Shown here one piece after another: positions 9,309 through 17,308 of a stretch of DNA of 64,000 nucleotides; position 1 is the first letter of the stretch, and each line of letters opens with the position of its first letter. The notes under the pieces were generated by a model. That model saw only the letters and a program-made list of their open reading frames with translations, was not told where the DNA came from and searched no databases. The DNA lies in NCBI GenBank assembly GCA_013377095.1, contig JACAAY010000007.1:1-64000 (forward strand), in the 5' to 3' direction. Both the position numbers and the translations under genes were made by a program. The stretch is from Desulfuromonadales bacterium (lineage in GTDB: Bacteria; Desulfobacterota; Desulfuromonadia; Geobacterales; Pseudopelobacteraceae).

Positions 9309-10229
9309 ATGAGAAAAACTGCTTTCATTTTTCCTGGTCAAGGCTCACAGTATTCCGGTATGGGCAAGGAGTTGCGCGATACCTACCGAGTGGCGCGTGA
9401 AGTCTTTGAAGAAGCTGATGATGCTCTTGGTCTAAAAATATCCAGTCTCTGTTTTGAAGGCGGCGATGACGAGTTGAAAATGACCGCCAATACCCAGCCT
9501 GCAATCCTGACAACCAGTATTGCCATTTTAAGGGTGGTTATGCAGGAAACCGACCTGAAGCCGGATTACGTGGCAGGGCATTCATTGGGCGAGTTCTCCG
9601 CTCTGGTCTGTTCCGGGACTCTGCCCCTTGCTGATGCGGTTCGAACCGTGCGTTCGCGTGGTTTTTTCATGCAGGACGCCGTTCCGGTTGGAACTGGAGC
9701 CATGGCTGCCATACTGAGTGTCGGCAGTGATGTGCTCGAAGAAATCTGTCGAGAGGCAGCACAGGGTGAGATCGTTGCTCCAGCCAATTTTAACTCACCC
9801 GGTCAGATAGTCATTGCCGGTCATACCGATGCCGTGCGCAGGGCCATAGAACTTGCCAAGGAACGCGGGTTTAAGAAAGCACTCATGCTTCCGGTCAGCG
9901 CCCCCTTCCATTGTGCGCTGATGAAGCCTGCTGCCGAACGTCTGGCCGAGATACTCGAACGGATCAAATTTGCGCATGTCAAAACACCGTATATTGCAAA
10001 TGCAGATGCTGAACCAAATACCAATAAAACAAGAATCAGACCATTGCTGGTGACGCAGGTCTGCGCACCGGTGCTGTGGGAACAATCAGTACGTAAAATG
10101 GTGTCTCTCGGGGTTGAAAGATTCGTGGAAATCGGCCCTGGCAAGGTCCTCTCCGGGCTTGTCAAGCGGATCATCAAGGAAGCTATCGTTGACAACATCG
10201 AGGACATCACCAGCCTGAAAGCCTTATAA
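9309..10229 (+). CDS. fabD: Malonyl-CoA:ACP transacylase
   Basis: Loads malonate from CoA onto acyl carrier protein for fatty acid synthesis. 306 residues. It shows the opening FIFPGQGSQYSGMGKEL, the nucleophile elbow GHSLGEFSAL with its catalytic serine near residue 91, the QPAILTTSIA segment, and the catalytic histidine region SAPFHCALM. A GAGG ribosome-binding site precedes ATG 9309. It is followed by fabG after 23 bases. The usual upstream partner fabH is not present; a 178-base non-coding gap with direct repeats lies there instead. Confidence 0.97.
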   Translation: MRKTAFIFPGQGSQYSGMGKELRDTYRVAREVFEEADDALGLKISSLCFEGGDDELKMTANTQPAILTTSIAILRVVMQETDLKPDYVAGHSLGEFSALVCSGTLPLADAVRTVRSRGFFMQDAVPVGTGAMAAILSVGSDVLEEICREAAQGEIVAPANFNSPGQIVIAGHTDAVRRAIELAKERGFKKALMLPVSAPFHCALMKPAAERLAEILERIKFAHVKTPYIANADAEPNTNKTRIRPLLVTQVCAPVLWEQSVRKMVSLGVERFVEIGPGKVLSGLVKRIIKEAIVDNIEDITSLKAL

Positions 10230-10252
10230 AACATCTAACAAGGAGGAAGGTA

Positions 10253-10990
10253 ATGGTAAAAGACAGAATCGCCGTTATTACAGGAGCGTCTCGTGGTATC
10301 GGAAAGAGCATTGCACTTGCTCTCGCCGCAGCAGGAGCCAAGATCGTAGCCGCTGATGTCAGCCTGGAAGGCTGCCAGGAGTTGGTCAATGAACTTGCCG
10401 CACAGGGCACGGAAGGTCTTGCGGTTCAATGCAATGTTACATCCAGTGAAGATGCTGAGCGCCTTATCGACGCTGCAGTGGAAAAATTCGGCCGTATCGA
10501 TATTCTGATCAACAACGCCGGTATCACCCGTGATGGTATGCTCATGCGCATGAAGGACGAGGATTGGGATGCCGTTCTTTCGATCAACCTTAAAGGCGCT
10601 TTCGTCTGCACACGTGCGGTGTCAAAGGTGATGACAAAGCAGCGCTCCGGCAGGATCATCAACATCGCTTCAATCGTTGGCCAGATGGGTAACGCCGGTC
10701 AGGCAAACTACTGCGCCAGTAAAGCCGGTCTGATCGGGCTGACCAAATCCAATGCCCGCGAATTGGCACGTCGCGCGATTACCGTGAATGCGGTTGCACC
10801 CGGTTTTATTGCCACGGCAATGACGGATGCTCTGCCAGAAAAGGTGCGTCAGGAACTGGCGGCACAGATACCGCTGGAGCGTTTGGGAAGCGCCGAAGAC
10901 ATTGCCAATGCAGTTCTGTTCCTGGCTTCCGACAACTCCGCCTACATCACCGGACAGGTGGTTGCCGTCAATGGCGGCATGTACATGTAA
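10253..10990 (+). CDS. fabG: 3-oxoacyl-[ACP] reductase
   Basis: NADPH-dependent reduction of 3-oxoacyl-ACP in fatty acid elongation. It is a 245-residue classical short-chain dehydrogenase with cofactor motif TGASRGIGKSIA, NNAGITRDGMLMRM, the active-site serine in NIASIVGQMGN, the YCASKAG catalytic Tyr-Lys pair and the C-terminal ITGQVVAVNGGMYM. AAGGAGG lies just before ATG 10253. It is encoded between fabD and acpP, which supports the fatty acid role over other SDR functions. Confidence 0.96.
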   Translation: MVKDRIAVITGASRGIGKSIALALAAAGAKIVAADVSLEGCQELVNELAAQGTEGLAVQCNVTSSEDAERLIDAAVEKFGRIDILINNAGITRDGMLMRMKDEDWDAVLSINLKGAFVCTRAVSKVMTKQRSGRIINIASIVGQMGNAGQANYCASKAGLIGLTKSNARELARRAITVNAVAPGFIATAMTDALPEKVRQELAAQIPLERLGSAEDIANAVLFLASDNSAYITGQVVAVNGGMYM

Positions 10991-11006
10991 CGCACAAATT
11001 TATATT

Positions 11007-11034
11007 TTGACTTTTACCGAATTCATTGTTAAGT
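11007..11034 (+). promoter_or_regulatory. Possible promoter upstream of acpP
   Basis: TTGACT (11007-11012) lies 16 bases before TTAAGT (11029-11034). The -35 is five of six but the -10 only three of six. The 111-base gap between fabG and acpP and the usual need for abundant acyl carrier protein make an internal promoter plausible. Confidence 0.35.
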
Positions 11035-11101
11035 AAGCTCTGGCATTAACGAGCAAAACCAATCAAAACCTGAAAAGGGTTACATCACACGGAGGTGAAA
11101 G

Positions 11102-11335
11102 ATGTCTGATATTGCAAAGAGAGTTAAAGAGATTGTTGCTGAACAGCTGGGTGTGGAAGAGTCCCTCGTAGTGCCTGAGGCGTCCTTTATGGATGACCTG
11201 GGCGCAGACTCCCTCGATACTGTCGAACTGGTTATGGCACTTGAAGAAGAGTTTGATATCGAAATTCCCGATGAAGATGCCGAAAAAATCCAGTCTGTAA
11301 ACGACGCGATCGAATACATCACTGAGCACGCCTAA
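11102..11335 (+). CDS. acpP: Acyl carrier protein
   Basis: Carries the growing acyl chain on a 4'-phosphopantetheine attached to Ser37 in the motif [20 protein letters not shown]. It is 77 residues, strongly acidic and of standard length. A GGAGGTGAAAG ribosome-binding site precedes ATG 11102. It sits between fabG and fabF as in most Gram-negative fatty acid clusters. Confidence 0.98.
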   Translation: MSDIAKRVKEIVAEQLGVEESLVVPEASFMDDLGADSLDTVELVMALEEEFDIEIPDEDAEKIQSVNDAIEYITEHA

Positions 11336-11359
11336 GAAATTTGCGGAATGTGGAAGGGG

Positions 11360-11388
11360 AGAGGGGACTGGTTCCCCTCTTTCTTATT
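11360..11388 (+). terminator. Hairpin with T-rich tail between acpP and fabF
   Basis: AGAGGGGA (11360-11367) pairs with TTCCCCTCT across a five-base loop, followed by TTCTTATTT. The eight-base stem and T-rich tail look like an intrinsic terminator or attenuator that would let acpP be made in excess of fabF. Confidence 0.6.
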
Positions 11389-11436
11389 TACTGCCTTAAT
11401 ATTGATATAACAGTCTAACCCTGGGAGTCACATATC

Positions 11437-12669
11437 ATGAGAAGAGTCGTAATTACGGGCGTTGGCGCGGTTTCACCACTTGGCATCGGCAACAACGTCA
11501 ACTGGGATGCGCTCACAAGCGGTAAATCGGGTATCGGTCCGATAACACGTTTCGACGCATCCGATATTCCGGTCAAGATTGCAGGTGAGGTTAAGGATTT
11601 TAACGCCGAAGATTTTTTTGATAAAAAAGAAGTCAAAAAGATGGATCTGTTCATCCAGTACGCCATGGCAGCTGCTGATTTTGCCATGACCGATTCTGGG
11701 TTGGTTATCAACGATGAAAATGCCGAGCGAGTGGGTGTTCTGGTCGGTTCCGGCCTGGGCGGTCTGCCCGCAATTGAGAAATATCACGTTGCTATGATGG
11801 AAGGTGGTATCAAAAAGATTTCGCCCTTCTTTATTCCCATGCTGATCATCAATCTGGCACCGGGTCACATCTCCATCAAGTACGGTGCCAAGGGTCCCAA
11901 TATCTCTTCAGTGTCTGCCTGTGCAACCGGCACCCATTCCATTGGTGACGCTTTCCACATAATCAAGCGCGGTGATGCTGATGCCATGATAGCAGGTGGT
12001 ACCGAGGCAACTGTTACGCCTTTGGCGATCGGCGGCTTCGCCGTCATGAAAGCACTTTCCACCTGCAACGATGCACCCGAAAAGGCCTCACGCCCCTTTG
12101 ATAAGGATCGGGATGGTTTTATTCTGTCTGAAGGCGCCGGCATCGTGGTGATGGAAGAGTATGAATCTGCCAAGAAACGCGGCGCCAAGATCTACGCCGA
12201 AGTTGTCGGTTACGGTCTGACTGGTGATGCCTACCATATGACTGCACCAGCTTCCGGTGGGGAAGGGGCTGCGCGCTGCATGAAAATGGCGCTGAAAAAC
12301 GCCGGTGTCAACCCGGATCAGGTAACCTATATCAACGCCCATGGCACCTCAACGCCATTCAATGACCTGAATGAAACACTGGCCATCAAGTCGGTCTTTG
12401 GTGATCATGCCTATAAGTTGATGGTCTCTTCAACAAAATCCATGACAGGGCATCTGCTGGGTGCCGCTGGTGGTCTCGAAGCGGCAATCTGCTGTATGGC
12501 CATGGACAAGGGTGTCGTTCCTCCGACAATCAACTATGAAACACCGGATCCCGAGTGTGATCTGGACTATGTTCCCAATACCGCCCGTAACGCTACCATC
12601 GAATATGCAATGAGCAACTCACTCGGTTTCGGTGGCACAAACGCAACGCTTCTGTTCAAAAAAATCTAG
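11437..12669 (+). CDS. fabF: 3-oxoacyl-[ACP] synthase II
   Basis: Condenses acyl-ACP with malonyl-ACP. 410 residues, start [16 protein letters not shown]. The Cys-His-His catalytic triad is visible: the cysteine in [13 protein letters not shown], a histidine in [11 protein letters not shown], and a histidine in [15 protein letters not shown]. It ends [19 protein letters not shown] precedes ATG 11437. It belongs to the fab group and is followed by rpiB with 16 bases between stop and start. Confidence 0.97.
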   Translation: MRRVVITGVGAVSPLGIGNNVNWDALTSGKSGIGPITRFDASDIPVKIAGEVKDFNAEDFFDKKEVKKMDLFIQYAMAAADFAMTDSGLVINDENAERVGVLVGSGLGGLPAIEKYHVAMMEGGIKKISPFFIPMLIINLAPGHISIKYGAKGPNISSVSACATGTHSIGDAFHIIKRGDADAMIAGGTEATVTPLAIGGFAVMKALSTCNDAPEKASRPFDKDRDGFILSEGAGIVVMEEYESAKKRGAKIYAEVVGYGLTGDAYHMTAPASGGEGAARCMKMALKNAGVNPDQVTYINAHGTSTPFNDLNETLAIKSVFGDHAYKLMVSSTKSMTGHLLGAAGGLEAAICCMAMDKGVVPPTINYETPDPECDLDYVPNTARNATIEYAMSNSLGFGGTNATLLFKKI

Positions 12670-12685
12670 TCGGGAGTATGTGGCA

Positions 12686-13132
12686 ATGATAGTCATTGGT
12701 AGCGATCACGGCGGACTTGACCTCAAAGAGGCGTTGACAGGGTTTCTCACTGCTCGTAACCTTCAGATTACGAATGTGGGCACCGACAACGGAGACTCCG
12801 TCGACTACCCGCACTTTGGATTGAAGGTCGCCGAAATGGTGGCTGCCGGTTTGGCAGAGTGTGGGATCCTTGTGTGTGGCACCGGTATTGGCATGTCAAT
12901 AGTTGCGAACAAGGTGCCGGGGATACGCGCGGCTCTGGTTACCGACGAATTTATGGCCCGTATGGCAAAAGAGCACAACAATGCCAACATTCTTGTGCTT
13001 GGGGGGCGTGTGCTGGATGCGCAGCAGGCCTGCGGTATTGTCAGCGCCTGGTTGGATGCCTCTTTTGAGGGTGGACGACATCAGGGCAGACTCAATCAAA
13101 TCACTGAAATTGAGCAAAAGTATTGCAAGTAA
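12686..13132 (+). CDS. rpiB: Ribose-5-phosphate isomerase B
   Basis: Interconverts ribose-5-phosphate and ribulose-5-phosphate (RpiB/LacAB family). From ATG 12686 the protein is 148 residues with SDHGGLDLKEAL at the start, the catalytic cysteine in CGTGIGMSIVANKVPGIRAA and the EHNNANILVLGGR segment. ATG 12686 has GGGAG nine bases upstream; a GTG at 12680 is too close to it, and longer frames overlap fabF. The fabF-rpiB-glyA order is familiar in Geobacter-type genomes. Confidence 0.95.
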   Translation: MIVIGSDHGGLDLKEALTGFLTARNLQITNVGTDNGDSVDYPHFGLKVAEMVAAGLAECGILVCGTGIGMSIVANKVPGIRAALVTDEFMARMAKEHNNANILVLGGRVLDAQQACGIVSAWLDASFEGGRHQGRLNQITEIEQKYCK

Positions 13133-13157
13133 GCTTGTTACCATATTTTGTACTGAG

Positions 13158-13188
13158 CGGGACTTGACTAAAGTCCCGTTTCGTTTTT
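13158..13188 (+). terminator. Intrinsic terminator after rpiB
   Basis: CGGGACTT (13158-13165) pairs with AAGTCCCG (13171-13178), loop of five, followed by TTTCGTTTTTGT. It separates rpiB from glyA, so glyA probably has its own promoter in the 50 bases that follow, though I find only weak boxes there. Confidence 0.75.
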
Positions 13189-13227
13189 GTATAACCTGTT
13201 GAAAACGCTATTCTAAAAGGAGCTACC

Positions 13228-14469
13228 ATGTCAATCCTTGCCACATTTGACCCTGAAGTTGCCGATTCGATCCAGCTTGAAAAAGACCGTCAGGAATACA
13301 ACCTGGAACTGATCGCTTCTGAAAACTTTGTTTCTCCAGCGGTTCTTGAAGCCCAGGGCTCGGTACTTACCAATAAATATGCCGAGGGATACCCCGGCAA
13401 ACGCTACTATGGTGGTTGCCACAACGTCGACGTTGTGGAAAACCTGGCCATTGAGCGCGCCAAACAGCTTTTCGGCGCCGAACATGCCAACGTCCAGCCC
13501 CATTCCGGATCCCAGGCAAACATGGCGGTTTATTTTTCGGCATTGAAGCCGGGGGACACCATACTTGGAATGAACCTGTCCCACGGAGGTCATCTGACCC
13601 ACGGCAGCCCGGTAAATTTCTCCGGACGTTTCTTCAATATCGTGCCCTACGGAGTCTCTCCCGAAACCCAAACCATTGACTATTACGAAGTTGAGCGTTT
13701 GGCCATTGAACATAAGCCCAAGATGATTGTGGTTGGCGCCAGTGCCTACCCACGGATCATCGACTTTGCCGCATTTCGTACCATCGCCGATAAAGTTGGC
13801 GCCGTGATCATGGTCGACATGGCCCACATCGCCGGCTTGGTGGCCACAGGTCTCCATCCCAATCCGGTACCCTATTCCGAGTTTGTTACCACCACGACCC
13901 ATAAGACCCTGCGTGGCCCCCGGGGCGGCATGATCCTCTGCCGGGAAGAGTATGCCAAGTCCATCAACTCACAGATCTTTCCCGGCATCCAGGGCGGTCC
14001 GCTGATGCATGTTATTGCCGCAAAGGCAGTGTCATTTAAAGAGGCTCTTCAACCCGAGTTCAAGCTGTATCAGCAGCAAGTTGTAACGAACGCCAGGACG
14101 TTGGCGGATGAACTTATGAAACGTGGCTTCAAACTTACCAGTGGCGGAACAGACAATCATCTGATGCTGGTTGATTTCTCCGGAACGGACATTACCGGTA
14201 AGGCTGCCGAGGAAGCTCTTGACAAGGCAGGCATCACCGCCAATAAAAATACCGTTCCCTTCGAGACACGTTCTCCGTTTGTAACTTCAGGGATCCGCAT
14301 CGGCACACCGGCAGCCACAACTCACGGCCTCAAGGAAGCAGAAATGGTTCAAGTAGCTGACTTTATAACCAGTGCCGTGGCAAACATCGGCAATGACGAC
14401 AAACTTGCAACCATAAAACTCCAGGTTAACGAGATGATGAAAAACTTTCCTTTGTATGCGAAGCAGTAA
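13228..14469 (+). CDS. glyA: Serine hydroxymethyltransferase
   Basis: PLP enzyme interconverting serine and glycine with tetrahydrofolate. 413 residues. It has [32 protein letters not shown], the AHIAGLVA segment and the PLP-lysine motif [17 protein letters not shown], with standard length and end. AAGGAG lies before ATG 13228. It is transcribed rightwards and ends at a strong hairpin shared with the convergent HAD gene. Confidence 0.98.
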   Translation: MSILATFDPEVADSIQLEKDRQEYNLELIASENFVSPAVLEAQGSVLTNKYAEGYPGKRYYGGCHNVDVVENLAIERAKQLFGAEHANVQPHSGSQANMAVYFSALKPGDTILGMNLSHGGHLTHGSPVNFSGRFFNIVPYGVSPETQTIDYYEVERLAIEHKPKMIVVGASAYPRIIDFAAFRTIADKVGAVIMVDMAHIAGLVATGLHPNPVPYSEFVTTTTHKTLRGPRGGMILCREEYAKSINSQIFPGIQGGPLMHVIAAKAVSFKEALQPEFKLYQQQVVTNARTLADELMKRGFKLTSGGTDNHLMLVDFSGTDITGKAAEEALDKAGITANKNTVPFETRSPFVTSGIRIGTPAATTHGLKEAEMVQVADFITSAVANIGNDDKLATIKLQVNEMMKNFPLYAKQ

Positions 14470-14493
14470 GAAGTTGTTATGAGATACAAAAAA

Positions 14494-14528
14494 GGAGTCC
14501 TGGGGAAAATCCCAGGACTCCTTTTTTT
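14494..14528. terminator. Bidirectional terminator between glyA and the HAD gene
   Basis: GGAGTCCTGGG (14494-14504) pairs perfectly with CCCAGGACTCC (14511-14521), with a run of T on the right and a run of A on the left. It can terminate glyA and the leftward polysaccharide-export operon. Confidence 0.9.
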
Positions 14529-14545
14529 GTACGATGTGTGTAACG

Positions 14546-15241
14546 TCACACAGCGTGGATTTCGAGTACCTGTTCCAATGAGTCAACCGTATGACTCGCT
14601 TCGGTCAACTGATCACGCGGATAGCTGTTGGTGACTGCAATTACCTGCAAACCGGCCTGTGTGGCTGCCGAAATTCCCGCGGGAGTATCCTCGATGGCAA
14701 CGGTGGTAGTTGTGGAAAACACCGACTCAGGCCGGGTAGCGCGAAGCAAGCTGTAGGCAATCCGGTAGCACGCGGGATCCGGTTTACTTTTGACCACATC
14801 CTCTGCAGATACTATACAGTCGAAACAATCACGAACGTTGAGCAGATCAAGAATGGGAAGTATATCTGAACGCAGCGCGCCACTGCAGATGGCAAGTGGA
14901 AGTTGGGCTTTATGCAACGTTTTGATTAATGTCACAACACCGGGATAGGCATTGATGCCTTCGCAAATAATTGTTTGAAAAATAGCGGCTTTATCCGCAA
15001 TCAGACGGGTCAATTCCTCTCGATCAAGAGCTATGCCTTTGGCCTTAAAAGCCTCCATAAAGGCGTCTCGATCATCAAACCCCATGTAGGTCTTCACATA
15101 CTGATCCCAGGAAAAACCAAGTCCACGTGGATTTAATATCCGCTGAAATGCCTTGTAGTGAAGCGGCTCAGTATCGACAATGACACCGTCGAAATCGAAA
15201 ATGACCGCCTGGACCTGGATGTTGTTTTTTAAGGTTACCAT
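14546..15241 (-). CDS. HAD-superfamily hydrolase, beta-phosphoglucomutase/phosphatase type
   Basis: 231 residues. HAD motif I is FDFDGVIVDTEP near residue 16, motif II is the CSGALRS segment, then a motif III lysine in KSKPDPACY, and the acidic motif IV is AIEDTPAGISAATQAGLQV. The helical cap after motif I places it with beta-phosphoglucomutase and small sugar- or glycolate-phosphate phosphatases. The substrate cannot be read from sequence. The start overlaps the end of the PAP2 gene by seven bases, so it is the last gene of the leftward export operon. Confidence 0.85.
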   Translation of the reverse strand: MVTLKNNIQVQAVIFDFDGVIVDTEPLHYKAFQRILNPRGLGFSWDQYVKTYMGFDDRDAFMEAFKAKGIALDREELTRLIADKAAIFQTIICEGINAYPGVVTLIKTLHKAQLPLAICSGALRSDILPILDLLNVRDCFDCIVSAEDVVKSKPDPACYRIAYSLLRATRPESVFSTTTTVAIEDTPAGISAATQAGLQVIAVTNSYPRDQLTEASHTVDSLEQVLEIHAV

Positions 15242-16080
15242 GTTCCCACCAATGCCAGACCAGCTCCACTTTCATAGGCCTGGGGAGCAATTGTATAGTG
15301 CCTACCTGATGCGTGATAGTTGGTTACAACACGTCCGCACAATTCACCCAAAACCGCCCCGAAAACGACATCACTTGCCCAGTGTTTGTTCTGATAGGTA
15401 CGGGAAAAAGCAACAAAGGAAGCGGCCAGATAATAGGCTGTCTTGGTGGCGAGTGACTCTGATGTTGCCGCCAGAACCGAAGCCAGGGCAAATGAGCTGG
15501 CTGTGTGCATGGATGGAAACGAATCGTAATCGTTCTTAAAGCCAAATGGCTTGAAATTATTCTTTGAAGAGGTGGCATTCGGCCTCCCACGTCCAACAGA
15601 CTGCTTGATGATGAATGAAGACGCATCGGCCAGGATAAGCGCCTCACCCATCATCTCACCGGTCTCCTTCCACTTGGGTGAATCATCGGCAATTGCCAAG
15701 CCATATACGAGTGCAGCCACACCGAGGTGGATAAAGGGATTTCCAACCACGCTGCCGACATCAGCTGCCTTGTCAAGACTCTTGCTTTTGCGGGATGACA
15801 AATTATTTTGTACATCCCTGTCAAAGACATAGGTTAACGAAGTGGCGCCAATAGCACCCAGGGTGAGCAGAATGTTTCCGTTCTCAATTTTGAAGGGAGT
15901 TGTGGCCATTACTACGGTTTCATCGGCAAGCCGATGGGCGCCGTTGAATGTTTCGTCAACAATGGTGGAGTAAACAGTGGGGTTATCAGCTGAAAAAGCT
16001 GATAACGGTACGAACAGAATCATGAGCAGAAGGGGGATTGTCACAAGATTCAACGGACACCTCGGTAGTGTAAGCTTCAC
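15235..16080 (-). CDS. PAP2-family membrane-associated phosphatase
   Basis: 281 residues with an N-terminal signal or anchor (hydrophobic about 10-30, ending near AFSA). The three PAP2 signatures are present: KQSVGRGRP, FPSMHTASS (PSMH in place of the common PSGH) and SRTYQNKHWASDVV. Such enzymes dephosphorylate lipid phosphates such as undecaprenyl pyrophosphate or phosphatidic acid on the periplasmic side. Position after the Wzz-like gene suggests recycling of a lipid carrier during polysaccharide export; this is inference. It is 13 bases after the Wzz-like gene. Confidence 0.85.
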   Translation of the reverse strand: MKLTLPRCPLNLVTIPLLLMILFVPLSAFSADNPTVYSTIVDETFNGAHRLADETVVMATTPFKIENGNILLTLGAIGATSLTYVFDRDVQNNLSSRKSKSLDKAADVGSVVGNPFIHLGVAALVYGLAIADDSPKWKETGEMMGEALILADASSFIIKQSVGRGRPNATSSKNNFKPFGFKNDYDSFPSMHTASSFALASVLAATSESLATKTAYYLAASFVAFSRTYQNKHWASDVVFGAVLGELCGRVVTNYHASGRHYTIAPQAYESGAGLALVGTW

Positions 16081-16093
16081 GATTGATCTGTGA

Positions 16094-17296
16094 CTAGCCA
16101 GCTTTGCTTCGAAAATGTAACAGTGTTGATTTGATGTCTTGCACCAGTTCAGCGTCCTCAGGGGATAATGTGGAGATGAATTCCTGGATAAAGATAATAA
16201 CTATGGAGACAAGGAAAGCAGTAACCAGCGAAAGCAGCACAATCAATGAACGTTTTGGTTTGCTTTTCTTCAGTGGCGCCACCGCCTCATCGAGAACCTG
16301 AAGCGTGGAAGAGTCCTTGGCTTCACTGAGCTTGGCCAACTCATACTGCTTGGTCAACTGTTCAAAAATTGTTTCCTGTATCTTTAATTCTCGCAACTTG
16401 CGGGTATAGGCAACCGCAAGCGAGGGAACATTGCCCATGGAAGGAATAACATCCATCCCGCCGCTTCCAGTCATACTTCCAAGCTGGTTTTTTAATCTGG
16501 CAAGGGCCGCCATAACCGATCTGACCTCATTGCTTTCATCGGTCATGGAGTTGCGCAACGCGGCAAGCTGAACTTCTTTGGTAATGATTTCCGCCTTGAG
16601 GCGGGCGATTCCTTCAATGGCTGCAGTTGCCTGGGAATCGGCCTTGATGGTCTTGTACTGTTCCTGGAACGCTTTCATGTCATTTTCAGCATTGCGCAGA
16701 TCCTGTTTAACAACTTCCAGGCGTTTTTCAAGAAACATGCGCTCAGTGCCAGCCTTGGAAAGATTAAGTTGCACACTGCGCCGCCCAAGTTCCTCCACAA
16801 ACGTATTGGCGAGCTGGGCCGCCTTGCGCGGATCTTTACTGTCGGCGTCAATAGAAATGATGCCATCCTTAGCGGCCTTGAATTTAACGGTTCGTTCCAG
16901 TTTTTTCCTTGCGTCATCAATGGTTTTTGATTCGTACTCAGTCTGAAGATCAAGACGCTTTATGACTGCGTCTGCAACGGATCGGCTCTTGAGAATTCCC
17001 AGGTAGAGATCGGTGGTGCCACTGAGCCCCAGACTTCCGGATGCCAGACCCGCCAAACCTCCCGCCTGGCCCAGGAGGGACGAGAGGCCGCTACTTGCGT
17101 CCTTTTGGGGAGGCAGGATCTTAGCGGTTGCGGTATACACATTTTTTAGCAACAGTGAGAAGCAAACAGAAAGAATCAAAGCTATCGTGCACAGCTTGAC
17201 AATGACCATTTTGCGTCGCGCAATGACCTGCAGCAAACCCAGCAGATTAATCTCTGCTTCATCATACTCAGAAGCCTGATTTGACTGCTCGTGCAT
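16094..17296 (-). CDS. Wzz/GumC-type polysaccharide chain-length or co-polymerase protein
   Basis: 400 residues with a transmembrane segment at about 30-52, a long periplasmic coiled-coil region rich in Lys, Glu and Ala (about 150-325), and a second transmembrane segment near 350-372 preceded by the proline-containing EAVAPLKKSKPKRS. This is the PCP architecture that fixes O-antigen or exopolysaccharide chain length. No C-terminal tyrosine-kinase domain is fused. It is encoded 12 bases after the SLBB export protein, its normal partner. Confidence 0.9.
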   Translation of the reverse strand: MHEQSNQASEYDEAEINLLGLLQVIARRKMVIVKLCTIALILSVCFSLLLKNVYTATAKILPPQKDASSGLSSLLGQAGGLAGLASGSLGLSGTTDLYLGILKSRSVADAVIKRLDLQTEYESKTIDDARKKLERTVKFKAAKDGIISIDADSKDPRKAAQLANTFVEELGRRSVQLNLSKAGTERMFLEKRLEVVKQDLRNAENDMKAFQEQYKTIKADSQATAAIEGIARLKAEIITKEVQLAALRNSMTDESNEVRSVMAALARLKNQLGSMTGSGGMDVIPSMGNVPSLAVAYTRKLRELKIQETIFEQLTKQYELAKLSEAKDSSTLQVLDEAVAPLKKSKPKRSLIVLLSLVTAFLVSIVIIFIQEFISTLSPEDAELVQDIKSTLLHFRSKAG

Positions 17297-17308
17297 ACCA
17301 ATCTCTCC

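Noticed and set aside
9127-9312. 61-codon open frame between plsX and fabD as a FabH remnant
   Set aside because: The translation (Ser/Leu-rich) has no FabH motif, and the region is better explained as regulatory DNA.
13164-13195. Promoter TTGACT/TATAAC before glyA
   Set aside because: The boxes are 20 bases apart and the -35 lies inside the terminator stem, so it is not convincing.
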